From assembly GCF_030409225.1 (NCBI RefSeq), contig NZ_JAUFPK010000004.1, positions 250,943-314,942 of the forward strand: 64,000 bases of DNA, given 5' to 3'. Numbering within the stretch: the stretch's first letter is position 1; each line of letters opens with the position of its first letter. The notes under the pieces are model-generated. The model ran no database searches, was not told where the DNA came from, and saw only the letters and a list, made by a program, of their open reading frames with translations. Origin of the DNA: Aquisalimonas lutea (lineage in GTDB: Bacteria; Pseudomonadota; Gammaproteobacteria; Nitrococcales; Aquisalimonadaceae). A program made the translations under genes and the position numbers. Shown here piece after piece: positions 8,503 to 21,201 of the stretch.

Positions 8503-9813
8503 ATGACCATCACCGATGCCGCCATTGTCGAGCGCGTCCGGGCCCTGGGTGGCGCGGCCGGCTACGTGGTCGCCTACAGTGGCGGCCCGGATTCCCACGT
8601 TCTCCTGCACGCCCTGGCCCGGCGCCGCGAGGCACTGGGCGCGCCGCTGCGGGCCGTGCACGTCAACCACCGCCTGCACCCGGATGCGGCCGCCTGGGCG
8701 GAGCACTGCCGGGTACAGTGCCGGGCCCTGGACGTGCCCCTCCATGTCGCTCAGGCCCCGGAGGCGCCGCCGGCGGGCGCCGGCGAGACCTGGGCCCGCG
8801 AGGTGCGCTACGGGCTGTTCGCCGACGCGCTGGGCGACGACGAGCTGCTTGTCACCGCCCATCACCGGGACGACCAGGCGGAGACGGTGCTGCTGCGCCT
8901 GCTGCGCGGCAGCGGCGCGGACGGCCTCGGCGGCATTCCGGCGGTGCGGCGCCTCGGTGCGGGGCGGGTGGGGCGGCCCTTGCTGGATTGCTCCCGGGAG
9001 GCTCTCCAGGCCTACGCCGCCGAGCACCGGCTGCCGGTGCTGCATGATCCCGGCAACGACGATACCCGCGCCGACCGCAACTTCCTGCGGCAGCGGGTCC
9101 TGCCCGTGCTGCGGGAGCGCTGGCCGGCGGCGTGGAAGAGCATGGCCGCCTCGGGGGCGTTGCTGCGCGAGGAGCAGGAGCTGGTCGACCGCTATGCCGA
9201 CGCGCTGCTGACGGATGCGCAGTCCCCGCAGGGGGCGCTGCGCTGCGCGGCGCTGCGCCCGATGCCGCCGCCGGCGCGGCGGCGCGTGCTGCGGCGCTGG
9301 CTGCAGCGGCGGGGGCTGCCGCTGCCGGGAGGAGCCCGCCTGGAGGCCGGTGCGCACATGCTGCTGGAGGCGGGCGCGGACCGCGCGCCGGCCATGGTCT
9401 GGCCGGGCGGGCGGGTCCGCCGCTACCGGGACTGGCTGTACGCGGACACCGGCAGCGGCGGCAGCGCCGCGCACGGGGATGCCCTGGTCTGGGACCTGAC
9501 CGGGGACGTGCACCTCGGGCACGGCTGGCTGCGCGTGGTCCAGGATTCCCGCGGCCTGGACCCCGCGGCCGTCAGCGAGGGCGTGCGGGTCCGGTATCGC
9601 CGCTACGGCGAGCGCTGCCGCCCGCTCGGGCGACCCCGGCGGTCGCTGAAGAAGCTCTTCCAGGAGGCCGGCGTCCCGCCGTGGCAGCGCGATCACTGGC
9701 CGCTTCTGTGCCGCGGCGACGACGTGGTTGCCGTCCCCGGCATCTGCGTGTGCGAGGGCTACGCTGCGCCGGCGGGGCCGGAGGCGCTGCGGGTCCTCTG
9801 GGAGCCCGACTGA
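8503..9813 (+). CDS. tilS: tRNA(Ile)-lysidine synthetase
   Basis: TilS attaches lysine to C34 of the CAU-anticodon tRNA-Ile, switching it from AUG to AUA decoding; it is essential in most bacteria. The 436-aa protein has the N-type ATP pyrophosphatase P-loop SGGPDS at residues 26-31, HVNHRL and AHHRDDQAETVLLRLLRGSG in the catalytic domain, a linker domain, and the C-terminal tRNA-binding domain with RYGERCRPLGR. A good ribosome site GGGAGGG (8493-8499) sits just before ATG 8503. It follows accA by 53 bases as in E. coli, and is likely co-transcribed with it. Confidence 0.96.
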   Translation: MTITDAAIVERVRALGGAAGYVVAYSGGPDSHVLLHALARRREALGAPLRAVHVNHRLHPDAAAWAEHCRVQCRALDVPLHVAQAPEAPPAGAGETWAREVRYGLFADALGDDELLVTAHHRDDQAETVLLRLLRGSGADGLGGIPAVRRLGAGRVGRPLLDCSREALQAYAAEHRLPVLHDPGNDDTRADRNFLRQRVLPVLRERWPAAWKSMAASGALLREEQELVDRYADALLTDAQSPQGALRCAALRPMPPPARRRVLRRWLQRRGLPLPGGARLEAGAHMLLEAGADRAPAMVWPGGRVRRYRDWLYADTGSGGSAAHGDALVWDLTGDVHLGHGWLRVVQDSRGLDPAAVSEGVRVRYRRYGERCRPLGRPRRSLKKLFQEAGVPPWQRDHWPLLCRGDDVVAVPGICVCEGYAAPAGPEALRVLWEPD

Positions 9814-11643
<1,830 letters not shown>

Positions 11644-11667
11644 CGCCATCGGCGGGAGGTCGCGACC

Positions 11668-12513
11668 ATGGCAAGCATTGATCTGTGCGGATTCCGGGCC
11701 GGCCTGGACGAGCCCCTGTTCCTGATCGCCGGGCCGTGCGTCGTGGAGTCCGAGCAGCTGGCGCTGGATACCGCCGGCGAGCTGCGCGCCATCAGCGAGC
11801 GCCTGGGCGTGCCGTTCATCTACAAGTCCTCCTTCGACAAGGCCAACCGCTCCTCGCGCAGCAGTTTCCGCGGGCCGGGCATGGAGGAGGGGCTGCGGGT
11901 CCTCGAGACGGTCCGCCGGGACATCGGCGTGCCCGTGCTCACCGATGTCCACGAGGACACGCCCCTGGCCGAGGTGGCCAGCGTCGTCGACGTGCTGCAG
12001 ACGCCGGCGTTCCTGTGCCGGCAGACCAACTTCATCGAGAACGTGGCCCGGCAGGGCCTGCCCGTGAACATCAAGAAGGGCCAGTTCCTCGCCCCCTGGG
12101 ACATGGGCAACGTCGTGGACAAGGCCCGGGGCGCGGGCAACGACGCCATCCTCGTGTGCGAGCGCGGCGTCTCCTTCGGCTACAACAACCTGGTTTCCGA
12201 CATGCGCTCCCTGGCGGTGATGCGCGATACCGGGGCGCCCGTGGTATTCGATGCCACGCACTCGGTGCAGCTGCCGGGCGGCCAGGGCCATGCCTCCGGC
12301 GGCCAGCGCGAGTTCGTGCCGGTGCTGGCGCGCGCGGCCGTGGCGGCGGGCGTGGCGGGGGTGTTCATGGAAACGCACCCGGATCCCGAGCGGGCCCTGT
12401 CCGACGGGCCGAACGCCTGGCCGCTGAGCCGCATGGAAGAGCTGCTGGAGACGCTGCTGACGCTGGATCGCACCGTCAAGGCGAACGGCCTGGCCGAGCG
12501 GACGCTGCCCTGA
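11668..12513 (+). CDS. kdsA: 3-deoxy-D-manno-octulosonate 8-phosphate synthase
   Basis: KdsA condenses arabinose 5-phosphate with phosphoenolpyruvate to give KDO-8-P, the precursor of the inner-core sugar of lipopolysaccharide. It is 281 aa, the usual length. Visible motifs are [10 protein letters not shown] near the N-terminus, [12 protein letters not shown] for PEP binding, [11 protein letters not shown], and [12 protein letters not shown] family Cys is present in LCRQTNF. A ribosome site GGGAGGT precedes ATG 11668. It lies 24 bases after pyrG and 54 before eno, a likely single transcript. It supplies the same outer membrane as lpxA and gnnAB earlier in the window. Confidence 0.97.
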   Translation: MASIDLCGFRAGLDEPLFLIAGPCVVESEQLALDTAGELRAISERLGVPFIYKSSFDKANRSSRSSFRGPGMEEGLRVLETVRRDIGVPVLTDVHEDTPLAEVASVVDVLQTPAFLCRQTNFIENVARQGLPVNIKKGQFLAPWDMGNVVDKARGAGNDAILVCERGVSFGYNNLVSDMRSLAVMRDTGAPVVFDATHSVQLPGGQGHASGGQREFVPVLARAAVAAGVAGVFMETHPDPERALSDGPNAWPLSRMEELLETLLTLDRTVKANGLAERTLP

Positions 12514-13857
<1,344 letters not shown>

Positions 13858-13870
13858 CCCCGCGACGGTC

Positions 13871-13900
13871 TCTGGCGCAATCGTGTATGGTTGCGCCAGA
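13871..13900 (+). terminator. Stem-loop between eno and ftsB
   Basis: A perfect 10-bp stem (TCTGGCGCAA at 13871-13880, TTGCGCCAGA at 13891-13900) with a 10-base loop, 13 bases after the eno stop. No T run follows, so it is not a classical intrinsic terminator. It may stabilise the eno 3' end or partly attenuate transcription into ftsB-ispD-ispF. Confidence 0.5.
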
Positions 13901-13920
13901 GAAGCTCTCGGACGGGCGGT

Positions 13921-14193
13921 ATGCGCATCGTAATCGGCGGACTGGCATTGTTGCTCGTGGTCCTGCAGGCCCAGTTGTGGTCCGCCAGCGGCGGATTGCC
14001 GTCGGTGTGGGAGATCCAGCGCGAGATCGCGGACCAGAAGGCCGAGAACGAGGAGCTGCGACAGCGCAACGCTGCCCTGGAGGCGGAGGTCCGGGACCTC
14101 AAGGACGGCCTGGACGCCGTCGAGGAGCGTGCGCGCAATGAGCTGGGCATGATCCGGGAGGACGAGGTGTTCTACCAGGTGGCCGATGAATGA
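13921..14193 (+). CDS. ftsB: Cell division protein FtsB
   Basis: FtsB is a small bitopic inner-membrane protein that joins FtsL and FtsQ at the septum. The 90-aa product has one membrane span (about residues 4-21, IVIGGLALLLVVLQAQLW). A periplasmic leucine-zipper coil follows (about 30-70, with KAENEELRQRNAALEAEV), then the conserved ARNELGMIREDEVFYQ end. ATG 13921 gives the normal short cytoplasmic tail; a longer in-frame start at 13891 lies inside the preceding stem-loop. Its stop overlaps the ispD start by ATGA, so the two are probably translated together. eno-ftsB-ispD is conserved in Gammaproteobacteria. Confidence 0.94.
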   Translation: MRIVIGGLALLLVVLQAQLWSASGGLPSVWEIQREIADQKAENEELRQRNAALEAEVRDLKDGLDAVEERARNELGMIREDEVFYQVADE

Positions 14194-14915
14194 CTGAAGG
14201 CATGGCCCCGCGGGTCTGGGCCGTGGTGCCGGCCGCAGGTGTCGGTCGCCGCATGTCCAGCCATGTACCCAAGCAGTATCAGCCCGTGCTCGGGCGACCG
14301 GTCATTACCTGGAGCCTGGAGACCCTGCTGGCAGTCCCCCGGGTGGCGGCGGCGGTGGTTGCCGTCAGCCCGGAGGACGGCTGGTGGGAGGGCACGGAGC
14401 CCCCGGACGGCAAGCCGACCTACCGGGTGACCGGCGGCCGGGAGCGGGCGGATTCGGTGCTTGCGGCACTGCGCTTCCTCGCCCGCGAGCTCGCCGGCGA
14501 GGGGGACTGGGTGCTGGTGCACGACGCCGTGCGGCCGTGCCTGCTGCCGGCGGCGGTGGAGAACCTGCTGGATGCCGGCCTGGCCGGCGACGGGCAGGGT
14601 GCCCTGCTGGCCATCCCGGTGCGGGATACGCTCAAGTACGCGAGCCCGGACGGCACCGTGGCGCGCACCGCCAGCCGTGACTGCCTGTGGCAGGCGCAGA
14701 CGCCCCAGCTGTTCCCGCTGGGGGCACTGCGGGATGCCCTGGAGGCGGCCCGCGGCCGGGGCGAGCCCGTCACCGACGAGTCCCAGGCCATGGAGCGGGT
14801 CGGATATGCCCCGAGGCTCGTCGAGGGCGACGCCGGCAACCTCAAGATTACCCGCCCGGAGGATCTGCTCCTGGCCGAAGGCATCCTCCGCGCCCGCCGG
14901 GAAACGGGGGAATGA
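14190..14915 (+). CDS. ispD: 2-C-methyl-D-erythritol 4-phosphate cytidylyltransferase
   Basis: IspD joins CTP and methylerythritol phosphate in the non-mevalonate isoprenoid pathway. It is 241 aa and has the nucleotidyltransferase signature [17 protein letters not shown], the GGRERADSV loop, VHDAVRPC and [11 protein letters not shown]. Start ATG at 14190 overlaps the ftsB stop. ispF follows after one base, forming the ispDF pair; ispG of the same pathway is at 57009-58265. Confidence 0.97.
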   Translation: MTEGMAPRVWAVVPAAGVGRRMSSHVPKQYQPVLGRPVITWSLETLLAVPRVAAAVVAVSPEDGWWEGTEPPDGKPTYRVTGGRERADSVLAALRFLARELAGEGDWVLVHDAVRPCLLPAAVENLLDAGLAGDGQGALLAIPVRDTLKYASPDGTVARTASRDCLWQAQTPQLFPLGALRDALEAARGRGEPVTDESQAMERVGYAPRLVEGDAGNLKITRPEDLLLAEGILRARRETGE

Positions 14916-14916
14916 C

Positions 14917-15396
14917 ATGAACCTGCGCATCGGCCAGGGCTACGATGTCCACCGTTTCGGCGACGGTGGGCCGCTCGTCGTCGGCGGCGTGCCGATTCCC
15001 TGGGACCGCGGCGTGATCGCCCACTCGGACGGCGACGTCCTGCTCCACGCCATTGCCGACGCCCTGCTCGGGGCCCTGGCCGACGGCGATATCGGCCGTC
15101 ATTTCCCGGACGATTCGCCGCAATGGCAGGGGGCCGACAGCGCGGAGCTGCTCGCGCGGGTGCACGAGCGGGTCCGGCACCAGGGATACCGGGTGAACAA
15201 CGTGGATGCCACCATCGTTGCCCAGGCGCCGCGCATGGCCCCGTACATCGATGCCATGCGCGGGGTCGTCGCCGGCGCGCTGGAGGTGGACACGGACCGG
15301 ATCAGCGTCAAGGCGACCACGACGGAACGGCTGGGGAGCATGGGCCGGGAGGAGGGCATCGCCGCCCAAGCCGTGGTCCTGCTGGTGTCCCCGTGA
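14917..15396 (+). CDS. ispF: 2-C-methyl-D-erythritol 2,4-cyclodiphosphate synthase
   Basis: IspF cyclises the CDP-methylerythritol phosphate product of the pathway to the 2,4-cyclodiphosphate with loss of CMP. It is 159 aa, identical in length to E. coli IspF. Zinc ligands are D8 and H10 (GYDVHRF) and the His in [17 protein letters not shown]. The [17 protein letters not shown] segment near the C-terminus binds the cytidine. ATG 14917 is the family start. Its stop overlaps the GTG start of truD (GTGA at 15393-15396). Confidence 0.97.
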   Translation: MNLRIGQGYDVHRFGDGGPLVVGGVPIPWDRGVIAHSDGDVLLHAIADALLGALADGDIGRHFPDDSPQWQGADSAELLARVHERVRHQGYRVNNVDATIVAQAPRMAPYIDAMRGVVAGALEVDTDRISVKATTTERLGSMGREEGIAAQAVVLLVSP

Positions 15397-16457
15397 GCGG
15401 GAACGACGGCACCGCCCCGGGCCTGGAACAGGCCTGGCACGCGCTGCCGCGGGCCCACGGCGCGCCGCCGGTCACGGCGACGCTGCGGGCCGATCCGGCG
15501 GACTTCCGGGTCCGGGAGGATCTGGGGGTGGCACCGGACGGCGCCGGCGAGCATCTCTGGGTGCGTGTGCGCAAGACGGGCTGGAACACCGCGGATGCGG
15601 CCGCGTGGCTCGCCGAGGCCGCGGCGTGCAGGACGCGGGACGTCACCTGGGCCGGGCTCAAGGATCGCCGGGCGGTCACCGAGCAGTGGTTCGGGATGCA
15701 TCTGCCGGGGCGCACGGGGGGCCTGGAAGCCGGCACGGCGCCTGCCGGCATCGAGATCCTGGAGCAGGCCCGGAACACGCGCAAGCTGCGCACGGGCATG
15801 CTGCGCGGCAATGCCTTCGAGCTGACCCTGCGTGACGGCGAGGGGGCCTGGCCGGCCCTGGGCGCAAGGCTGGCGCGCATCGCCGGTTTCGGCGTACCCA
15901 ACTACTTCGGCGAGCAGCGCTTCGGCCACGACGGCGGCAATCTCGCCGGGGCCTGGCGCCTGTTCGACGGAGCGCGCCTGCGCAGCCGGCACCGGCGCGG
16001 GCTGTACCTGTCGGCGGCGCGCTCGTTCCTGTTCAACGCCGCCCTGGCGCGGCGCGTGGAGCAGGCGAGCTGGGACCGGCCGCTGCCCGGCGACGTCATG
16101 ACCTTCACCACCAGCGCCAGCCTGTTCCGGGCCGACGATCTCGCACCGGGCGACCCCCGGCTGGCCTCGGGGGATGTTCACCCGACGGGGCCGCTGCCCG
16201 GGCGCGGCGGCACCGGGCCGGACGGCGAAGCAGGCGCCCTGGAGGACGCCGTTCTCGGCCGCTGGCCGGGGGCGTGCCGGGGACTGGAGCGCCTGGGCGT
16301 GGATGCCGCCCGCCGGGCGCTGCGCCTGCCGGTGCGCGATCTCTACTGGTATCGCGAGGGCAGCACGCTGGTGCTGGGCTTCTGGCTGCCGGCCGGGGCC
16401 TATGCCACGGCGGTGCTCCGGGAGTGCGTGGCTCAGCGCGAGCGCAGCAGGACGTAG
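15393..16457 (+). CDS. truD: tRNA pseudouridine(13) synthase
   Basis: TruD makes pseudouridine at position 13 of tRNA-Glu. The 354-aa protein has the TruD-family motif [13 protein letters not shown] with the catalytic aspartate at D91, plus NYFGEQRFG and the inserted TRUD domain (about 150-300). The start is GTG at 15393, overlapping the ispF stop; this is where similarity to the family begins ([15 protein letters not shown]). Its 3' end overlaps the convergent Smr gene by 25 bases. Linkage ispD-ispF-truD-surE is typical of Gammaproteobacteria, but here surE is separated by the Smr gene on the other strand. Confidence 0.95.
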   Translation: MSGNDGTAPGLEQAWHALPRAHGAPPVTATLRADPADFRVREDLGVAPDGAGEHLWVRVRKTGWNTADAAAWLAEAAACRTRDVTWAGLKDRRAVTEQWFGMHLPGRTGGLEAGTAPAGIEILEQARNTRKLRTGMLRGNAFELTLRDGEGAWPALGARLARIAGFGVPNYFGEQRFGHDGGNLAGAWRLFDGARLRSRHRRGLYLSAARSFLFNAALARRVEQASWDRPLPGDVMTFTTSASLFRADDLAPGDPRLASGDVHPTGPLPGRGGTGPDGEAGALEDAVLGRWPGACRGLERLGVDAARRALRLPVRDLYWYREGSTLVLGFWLPAGAYATAVLRECVAQRERSRT

Positions 16458-16969
16458 ACGGCACCGGTGCCGCCGTCCACCGGCCGGGCGGAGGCGAACG
16501 CCAGGACTTCCTCCAGCTGCCGCAGCCAGCGATCGACCAGCGTCTTGAGGACCGGCCCGCGGTTGCGGGAGCGCAGCCCCTTGCCGTGGATGATGCGCAG
16601 GCAGCGCAGGTCCCGCGCCCGGCAGTCGTTGATGAACCGGCGCAGCTCCTGCCGCGCGGTGTCCGCCGTCATGCCGTGGAGGTCCAGCTCGGCCTGGACG
16701 CTGTACTGGCCGCGGCGGAGCTTGCGCAGCGCACGCTTCTGCACCCCGGGGCGCAGGAATGCCAGCTCGTCGCCGGTCTCCACCTCGTCCGGTTCCAGGG
16801 GGCCGTCCAGGAGCTCCTCCATGACCCGGCGCTCGTCCATGTGGCGCTGGTGGGGCACGGGGCTGGGCCGGGGCTTCCGCGGTTCCACGCGGTTGTGCTG
16901 CAGCGGCTGCACGTCCTCGACGGCCGCGCGGAACAGGGCGCTGTCGTCGTTGTCGTCTTCCCGGCCCAT
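16433..16969 (-). CDS. smrB: Smr-domain endonuclease (SmrB/YfcN-like)
   Basis: A 178-aa protein with a disordered, charged N-terminus and a C-terminal Smr domain (about 90-178). The domain is marked by LDLHGMT at 95-101 and [10 protein letters not shown] near 127-136, the two conserved segments of bacterial Smr nucleases. In E. coli SmrB cleaves mRNA between collided ribosomes; length and layout match that protein rather than the Smr tail of MutS2. The N-terminal [11 protein letters not shown] stretch resembles the region SmrB uses to bind ribosomes, but I judge that by eye. It converges with truD (25-base overlap) and diverges from surE. Confidence 0.85.
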   Translation of the reverse strand: MGREDDNDDSALFRAAVEDVQPLQHNRVEPRKPRPSPVPHQRHMDERRVMEELLDGPLEPDEVETGDELAFLRPGVQKRALRKLRRGQYSVQAELDLHGMTADTARQELRRFINDCRARDLRCLRIIHGKGLRSRNRGPVLKTLVDRWLRQLEEVLAFASARPVDGGTGAVYVLLRSR

Positions 16970-17051
16970 GGTGCGTCTCCGCAGGCGTTGGCGTTTCTCC
17001 CGAGTCTAGCGCGCCGGCCGGGGGCGTGACGACGTCGGCGGCAGGTGTCGG

Positions 17052-17057
17052 TATACT
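17052..17057 (+). promoter_or_regulatory. Possible -10 element for surE
   Basis: TATACT, five of six to the sigma-70 -10 consensus, lies 44 bases before the surE ATG. I find no matching -35 at the right spacing. The nine-base string GTATACTAC containing it recurs before the L,D-transpeptidase gene at 49935-49943. Confidence 0.3.
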
Positions 17058-17100
17058 ACACACCCAGCGCGCAGCTCATTTATCCTGCACGGAATTACGG

Positions 17101-17853
17101 ATGCACATACTGATCAGCAACGACGACGGCTACCAGGCCGAGGGAATCCAGCACCTGGCACAGGGGCTGGAGCACCTGGGCCGCATCACCGTCGTGGCGC
17201 CGGACCGGGATCGCAGCGGCGCCAGCAACTCGCTGACCCTGGATCTGCCCATCCGGGCGGTGGAGGTGAGCGCCCGGCGCTACCGGGTGGAAGGCACGCC
17301 CACCGACTGCGTGCACCTGGCGGTCACCGGCCTGCTGGACGAGGATCCGGACATGGTGGTCTCCGGCATCAACGCCGGCGCCAACATGGGGGACGACGTG
17401 CTCTACAGCGGCACCGTGGCGGCGGCCACCGAGGGGCGGTTCCTGGGCCTGCCGGCCATCGCCGTTTCCCTGGTCAGCCACGAGCCGCAGCACTACGCCA
17501 CGGCGGCACGGGTGGCCGCCTTGCTGGTGGAGCGCCTGACCCGGGACCCGCTGCCGGCGGATACCATTCTCAACGTCAACGTCCCCGATCGGCCCTGGGA
17601 GGAGCTGTGCGGCTTCGAGGCCACGCGCCTGGGGGAGCGGCACCGTTCCGAGCCGCTGATTCCGGCGACGGATCCGCGCAACCGCCCGATCTACTGGATC
17701 GGGCCGCCGGGGCCGGAGCAGGACGCCGGGCCGGGTACGGATTTCCATGCCGTGCGCCGGGGCTACGTCTCGGTGACGCCGATCCAGGTGGATCTCACGC
17801 GCTACGAGGCCCTGGAGAAGGTGGCAGGCTGGGTGACGGGACTGAACCGATGA
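17101..17853 (+). CDS. surE: 5'/3'-nucleotidase SurE
   Basis: SurE dephosphorylates nucleoside 5'- and 3'-monophosphates and is linked to stationary-phase survival. The 250-aa protein begins [14 protein letters not shown] with metal-binding D8 and D9, followed by [16 protein letters not shown] and [22 protein letters not shown] 17101 is the family start. There is no strong ribosome site, only ACGGAATTACGG upstream. It opens the stationary-phase operon surE-pcm-yqaA-like-nlpD-rpoS, the order conserved in E. coli and relatives. Its stop overlaps the pcm ATG. Confidence 0.97.
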   Translation: MHILISNDDGYQAEGIQHLAQGLEHLGRITVVAPDRDRSGASNSLTLDLPIRAVEVSARRYRVEGTPTDCVHLAVTGLLDEDPDMVVSGINAGANMGDDVLYSGTVAAATEGRFLGLPAIAVSLVSHEPQHYATAARVAALLVERLTRDPLPADTILNVNVPDRPWEELCGFEATRLGERHRSEPLIPATDPRNRPIYWIGPPGPEQDAGPGTDFHAVRRGYVSVTPIQVDLTRYEALEKVAGWVTGLNR

Positions 17854-18518
17854 AGGACGAGAACGAACGCCGGGGGATCGGCATGACCTCCCAGCGGACC
17901 CGCGAACGCCTGGTCCAGCGATTGCGCCAGGAGGGCATCCGCAACGAGGCGGTGCTCAACGCCGTCAGCAGTACACCGCGGCACCTGTTCGTGGACGAGG
18001 CCCTGGCGAGCCGGGCCTACGAGGATACGGCCCTGCCCATCGGCGACGGCCAGACCATCTCCCAGCCGTTCGTTGTCGCGCGCATGACCGAGGCGCTGAT
18101 CGACGACGGCATCCCGCAGCGGGTCCTGGAGCTGGGAACCGGATCCGGCTACCAGGCGGCGATCCTGGCGCAGCTCGTTCCGGAAGTGTTCACCGTGGAG
18201 CGGATCCAGCGGCTCGCCGACCAGGCGCGGCGGCGCCTGCGGGAGCTGGACTACCGCAACGTGCGCGTGCGCCACGGCGACGGGGTCACGGCCTGGGAGG
18301 GGGAGGCGCCCTTCGACGGCATTCTGGTCACGGCGGCGCCGCGGGGAGTGCCGCAGGAGCTGTTCGCGCAGCTCGCCGACGGCGGCCGGCTGGTGGTGCC
18401 GGAAGGCCCGCAGGGCCATCCCCAGGAACTGGTCGCCTACCACCGGCACGGCGACGAGCTGAGCCGGCACGGCATGGGCCTGGTCAATTTCGTTCCCCTG
18501 GTCGGCGGCACGCAATGA
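17850..18518 (+). CDS. pcm: Protein-L-isoaspartate O-methyltransferase
   Basis: Pcm methylates isoaspartyl residues so that aged proteins can be repaired. The 222-aa sequence has the PCMT signature: [26 protein letters not shown], and the S-adenosylmethionine motif [18 protein letters not shown] 17850 overlaps the surE stop (ATGA). A further in-frame ATG at 17883 would shorten it by 11 residues. The end overlaps the next ORF by four bases, so surE, pcm and the membrane protein are coupled. Confidence 0.97.
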   Translation: MKDENERRGIGMTSQRTRERLVQRLRQEGIRNEAVLNAVSSTPRHLFVDEALASRAYEDTALPIGDGQTISQPFVVARMTEALIDDGIPQRVLELGTGSGYQAAILAQLVPEVFTVERIQRLADQARRRLRELDYRNVRVRHGDGVTAWEGEAPFDGILVTAAPRGVPQELFAQLADGGRLVVPEGPQGHPQELVAYHRHGDELSRHGMGLVNFVPLVGGTQ

Positions 18519-19096
18519 CCGGGATCTTCTCCCGGCTCTACACGCGGACCCTGCGGCTGGCGGCCCACCGGCACGCGCCGCGGTGGCTGTTCGCGCTGAG
18601 CTTTGCCGAGTCGTCCTTTTTCCCCATTCCCCCGGACGTGATGCTCATGCCCATGGCGCTGGCACGGCCCGCCCGCGCCATGCACCTCGCCCTGCTGACC
18701 ACGGTGGCGTCCGTGCTGGGCGGCCTGCTGGGCTACCTCATCGGCTACTTCGCCCTGGAGCTGGTGGAGCCCTGGATCCGGCAGGCGGGGTACGGGCACG
18801 CGCTGGCCACGGCCCGGGAATGGTTCCGTCTTCACGGCTTCTGGGTGGTGCTGCTGGCCGGGTTCTCGCCCATTCCCTACAAGGTCTTCACCGTGGCGGC
18901 GGGTGGCCTCGCCCTGCCGCTGCTGCCGTTCCTCCTTGCCTCCCTGGTCGGGCGGGGCAGTCGCTTTTTCCTGGTGGCCGCGCTGGTGGGCTGGGGAGGC
19001 GCCCGTGTGGAGCCGTGGCTGCGCCAGTACGTGGACTGGATCGGCTGGGCGTCGGTGGCGGTGCTCGTGGCCGCGTATTTCGTGTTCGTTCACTGA
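18515..19096 (+). CDS. YqaA-like VTT/SNARE-associated membrane protein
   Basis: A 193-aa polytopic membrane protein of the YqaA/DedA-related superfamily. The N-terminal [20 protein letters not shown] segment is the re-entrant acidic/proline motif of this group. It is followed by a span with [11 protein letters not shown], then the [16 protein letters not shown] loop and hydrophobic segments to the C-terminus. Members are thought to act in lipid handling or proton-coupled membrane homeostasis; no substrate can be named here. It is inserted between pcm and nlpD, overlapping the pcm stop by ATGA, which is common in Gammaproteobacteria outside the enterics. Confidence 0.88.
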   Translation: MTGIFSRLYTRTLRLAAHRHAPRWLFALSFAESSFFPIPPDVMLMPMALARPARAMHLALLTTVASVLGGLLGYLIGYFALELVEPWIRQAGYGHALATAREWFRLHGFWVVLLAGFSPIPYKVFTVAAGGLALPLLPFLLASLVGRGSRFFLVAALVGWGGARVEPWLRQYVDWIGWASVAVLVAAYFVFVH

Positions 19097-19176
19097 GGGC
19101 GTTTCCCGGCGCACACGGCCGGACGGGCGTGGCAGAATGAGCGTCATCGCCGCTTCGCCGAGCATGGATTCATGCC

Positions 19177-19935
19177 ATGGATCGTGGTAATCCGCTGACA
19201 CCGCTTGTGCTCGTTGCTGCCCTGCTGACGGCCGGGTGCGCGGGCGACCATCTCGCCCCGGTGTCGGAGCGCAGTCGCGGCGGGGCCGGGGCCGGCAGCG
19301 GCTACTACGAGGTCCGGCGCGGCGATACCCTCTACGGCATCGCCTGGGACCACGGCCTGGATCACCGCAAGCTCGCCCGGTGGAACGATCTGGACTCGCC
19401 CGACCGGATCTACGCAGGGCAGCGATTGCGGCTGTCGCCGCCGCCGACCACGGGCAGCAGCAGCCGGCAGCGGGCGAGCTCCGGTACGAGCGCTTCGTCC
19501 GGGCAACAACGCGCGTCTTCCCGCGGCTCCGGGGCGGGTACCGAGGGCGCGGCTTCGGGACCGGGGCCGGACGAGTGGCGCTGGCCCACCGAGGGTGAGG
19601 TGGTCAAGTCGTTCTCCGCGGAGGCCGACGGCAAGCAGGGGATCAGCATCGGCGGCGAAGCCGGGCAGTCCATCCGGGCCGCCGCCGACGGCGAGGTGGT
19701 CTACAGCGGCGCCGGGCTCGTCGGCTACGGCAATCTCGTCATTCTCAAGCATTCCGGCAACTTTCTTACCGCCTACGGCTACAACCGGCGCCTTCTCGTC
19801 GAGGAGGGCCAGCGCGTCAGCGCCGGGGAGGCCATCGCGGAGATGGGCTCCGCCATCGGCGAGGACGGCACGCGGCTGCACTTCGAGCTCCGCAGCGACG
19901 GTCGGCCGGTCGATCCGCTGCGCTACCTGCCCTGA
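19177..19935 (+). CDS. nlpD: NlpD-type LysM/M23 lipoprotein
   Basis: NlpD activates the amidase AmiC to split septal peptidoglycan. The 252-aa precursor has a lipoprotein signal with lipobox LTAGC (lipidated C21). A LysM domain follows (about 42-87, [14 protein letters not shown]...YAGQRLRLS), then a Ser/Gly-rich linker (90-130) and a C-terminal M23 domain (about 134-252). The M23 zinc ligands are degenerate (GKQGISIGG replaces the HxxxD motif), as expected of the amidase-activating EnvC/NlpD class rather than a hydrolase. It immediately precedes rpoS, as in E. coli. Confidence 0.94.
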   Translation: MDRGNPLTPLVLVAALLTAGCAGDHLAPVSERSRGGAGAGSGYYEVRRGDTLYGIAWDHGLDHRKLARWNDLDSPDRIYAGQRLRLSPPPTTGSSSRQRASSGTSASSGQQRASSRGSGAGTEGAASGPGPDEWRWPTEGEVVKSFSAEADGKQGISIGGEAGQSIRAAADGEVVYSGAGLVGYGNLVILKHSGNFLTAYGYNRRLLVEEGQRVSAGEAIAEMGSAIGEDGTRLHFELRSDGRPVDPLRYLP

Positions 19936-19966
19936 GCACGGGCCGCCGTTCCGGTGGCCCGTGCTC
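19934..19966 (+). terminator. Stem-loop after nlpD
   Basis: Perfect 11-bp stem GAGCACGGGCC (19934-19944) with GGCCCGTGCTC (19956-19966), overlapping the nlpD stop codon. No T run follows. It may reduce read-through from nlpD into rpoS, leaving rpoS to its own promoter. Confidence 0.5.
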
Positions 19967-20021
19967 GCCTTCCCGAACGTTTGTAACTCTCTGTAAAAAA
20001 AGAAAATTGCGGTGCATCAAC

Positions 20022-20057
20022 ATGGGCGTTGCACGCCCATTGACAGGGGCATATAGT
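20022..20057 (+). promoter_or_regulatory. Candidate rpoS promoter with overlapping palindrome
   Basis: TTGCAC (20029-20034), 17 bases, TATAGT (20052-20057) is a fair sigma-70 promoter about 90 bases before rpoS. An A-rich tract (19995-20008), rare in this genome, lies upstream where an UP element would be. An 8-bp inverted repeat, ATGGGCGT and ACGCCCAT separated by TGC (20022-20040), covers the -35 box and is a candidate operator. Confidence 0.45.
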
Positions 20058-20147
20058 GGGAATCGGACGCCCTTCGGTTGTCCATTCGGGTCCCCGTACC
20101 AGGGATCTGTTCCCCGGACGGGCGGCAGGTATGGTGGAGGGGAAGCC

Positions 20148-21176
20148 ATGACAAGAAAACGAAGCGCGGAAGCAACGCTGGTTGCTTTCGACGACGCCTC
20201 AGGCATCGCTGCAGACAAGGCTACGGAGGAGAACAGGGAGGACGAGCTGCCCATGGACGGCCCGGAGGAGAGCGTCGTGGTCCCCGAGGCCGGGGCAGTG
20301 GACGCGGAGGAGACGCAGTTCGCTCCCGGCGAGAGTTCCGGCGCCAGCCTGGATGCCACCCAGATCTACCTCAACGAGATCGGCTACTCGCCGCTGCTGA
20401 CAGCGGAGGAGGAAGTCTACTATTCCCGCCGGGCGCAGAACGGATGCGAGGCCTCGCGGCGGCGCATGATCGAGAGCAACCTGCGTCTGGTGGTCAAGAT
20501 CGCGCGGCGCTACATGAACCGCGGGCTCGCCTTCCTGGACCTCATCGAGGAGGGCAATCTGGGCCTGATCCGCGCCGTGGAGAAGTTCGACCCGGAGCGG
20601 GGCTTCCGGTTCTCGACCTATGCCACCTGGTGGATCCGGCAGACCATCGAGCGGGCCATCATGAACCAGACCCGCACGATTCGCCTGCCGATCCACGTCA
20701 TCAAGGAGATCAACCAGTGCCTGCGCACGGCGCGCAGGCTGACCCAGACCCTGGACCACGAGCCCACCGCCGAGGAGATCGCCCGGGTGCTGGACCGGCC
20801 CCTGGCGGACGTGCAGCGGATGCTGGGGCTCAACGAGGGAACCACCTCGGTGGATACCCCCATCGGCAAGGACGCGGACCGGGTGCTCCTGGACGCGATC
20901 CCGGACGAGAACAATCCCGACCCCTCGGCCGTGCTCCAGGACGGCGACGTGTACAACCACATCGACTCCTGGCTGGAGCAGCTCACGGAGAAGCAGCGGG
21001 CGGTGGTGGAGCGTCGCTTCGGTCTCCACGGCCACGAGCGTTCCACGCTGGAGGACGTGGGCCGCGATATCGGGGTCACCCGCGAGCGTGTCCGGCAGAT
21101 CCAGATCGATGCGCTGCGCAAGCTGCGCGAGGTCATGGAGCGCGAGGGGTTCTCCCAGGACGCCGTGTTCGGCTGA
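20148..21176 (+). CDS. rpoS: RNA polymerase sigma factor RpoS
   Basis: The general stress and stationary-phase sigma factor, 342 aa (E. coli 330). An acidic N-terminal tail (1-65) leads into region 1.2 ([20 protein letters not shown]). Region 2 contains [38 protein letters not shown] and [18 protein letters not shown]. Region 3 follows, then region 4 with [23 protein letters not shown]. The ATG at 20148 follows an excellent ribosome site (GGAGGGGAAG) and gives the expected N-terminus; the longer open frame upstream runs through the promoter. Placement downstream of nlpD and the intact region 3 separate it from RpoH and RpoD. Confidence 0.97.
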   Translation: MTRKRSAEATLVAFDDASGIAADKATEENREDELPMDGPEESVVVPEAGAVDAEETQFAPGESSGASLDATQIYLNEIGYSPLLTAEEEVYYSRRAQNGCEASRRRMIESNLRLVVKIARRYMNRGLAFLDLIEEGNLGLIRAVEKFDPERGFRFSTYATWWIRQTIERAIMNQTRTIRLPIHVIKEINQCLRTARRLTQTLDHEPTAEEIARVLDRPLADVQRMLGLNEGTTSVDTPIGKDADRVLLDAIPDENNPDPSAVLQDGDVYNHIDSWLEQLTEKQRAVVERRFGLHGHERSTLEDVGRDIGVTRERVRQIQIDALRKLREVMEREGFSQDAVFG

Positions 21177-21201
21177 AGCCGGCGGGCGGGGGCAGCGGCG
21201 G

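Noticed and set aside
16433-16457. The 25-base overlap of truD and the Smr gene as a sign of a frameshift
   Set aside because: Both C-termini end where their families normally end; convergent overlaps of this size are ordinary.
20040-20045. TTGACA before rpoS as its -35 box
   Set aside because: The only good -10, TATAGT, is six bases away, and nothing resembling a -10 lies 16-18 bases downstream. TTGCAC at 20029 has the right spacing.
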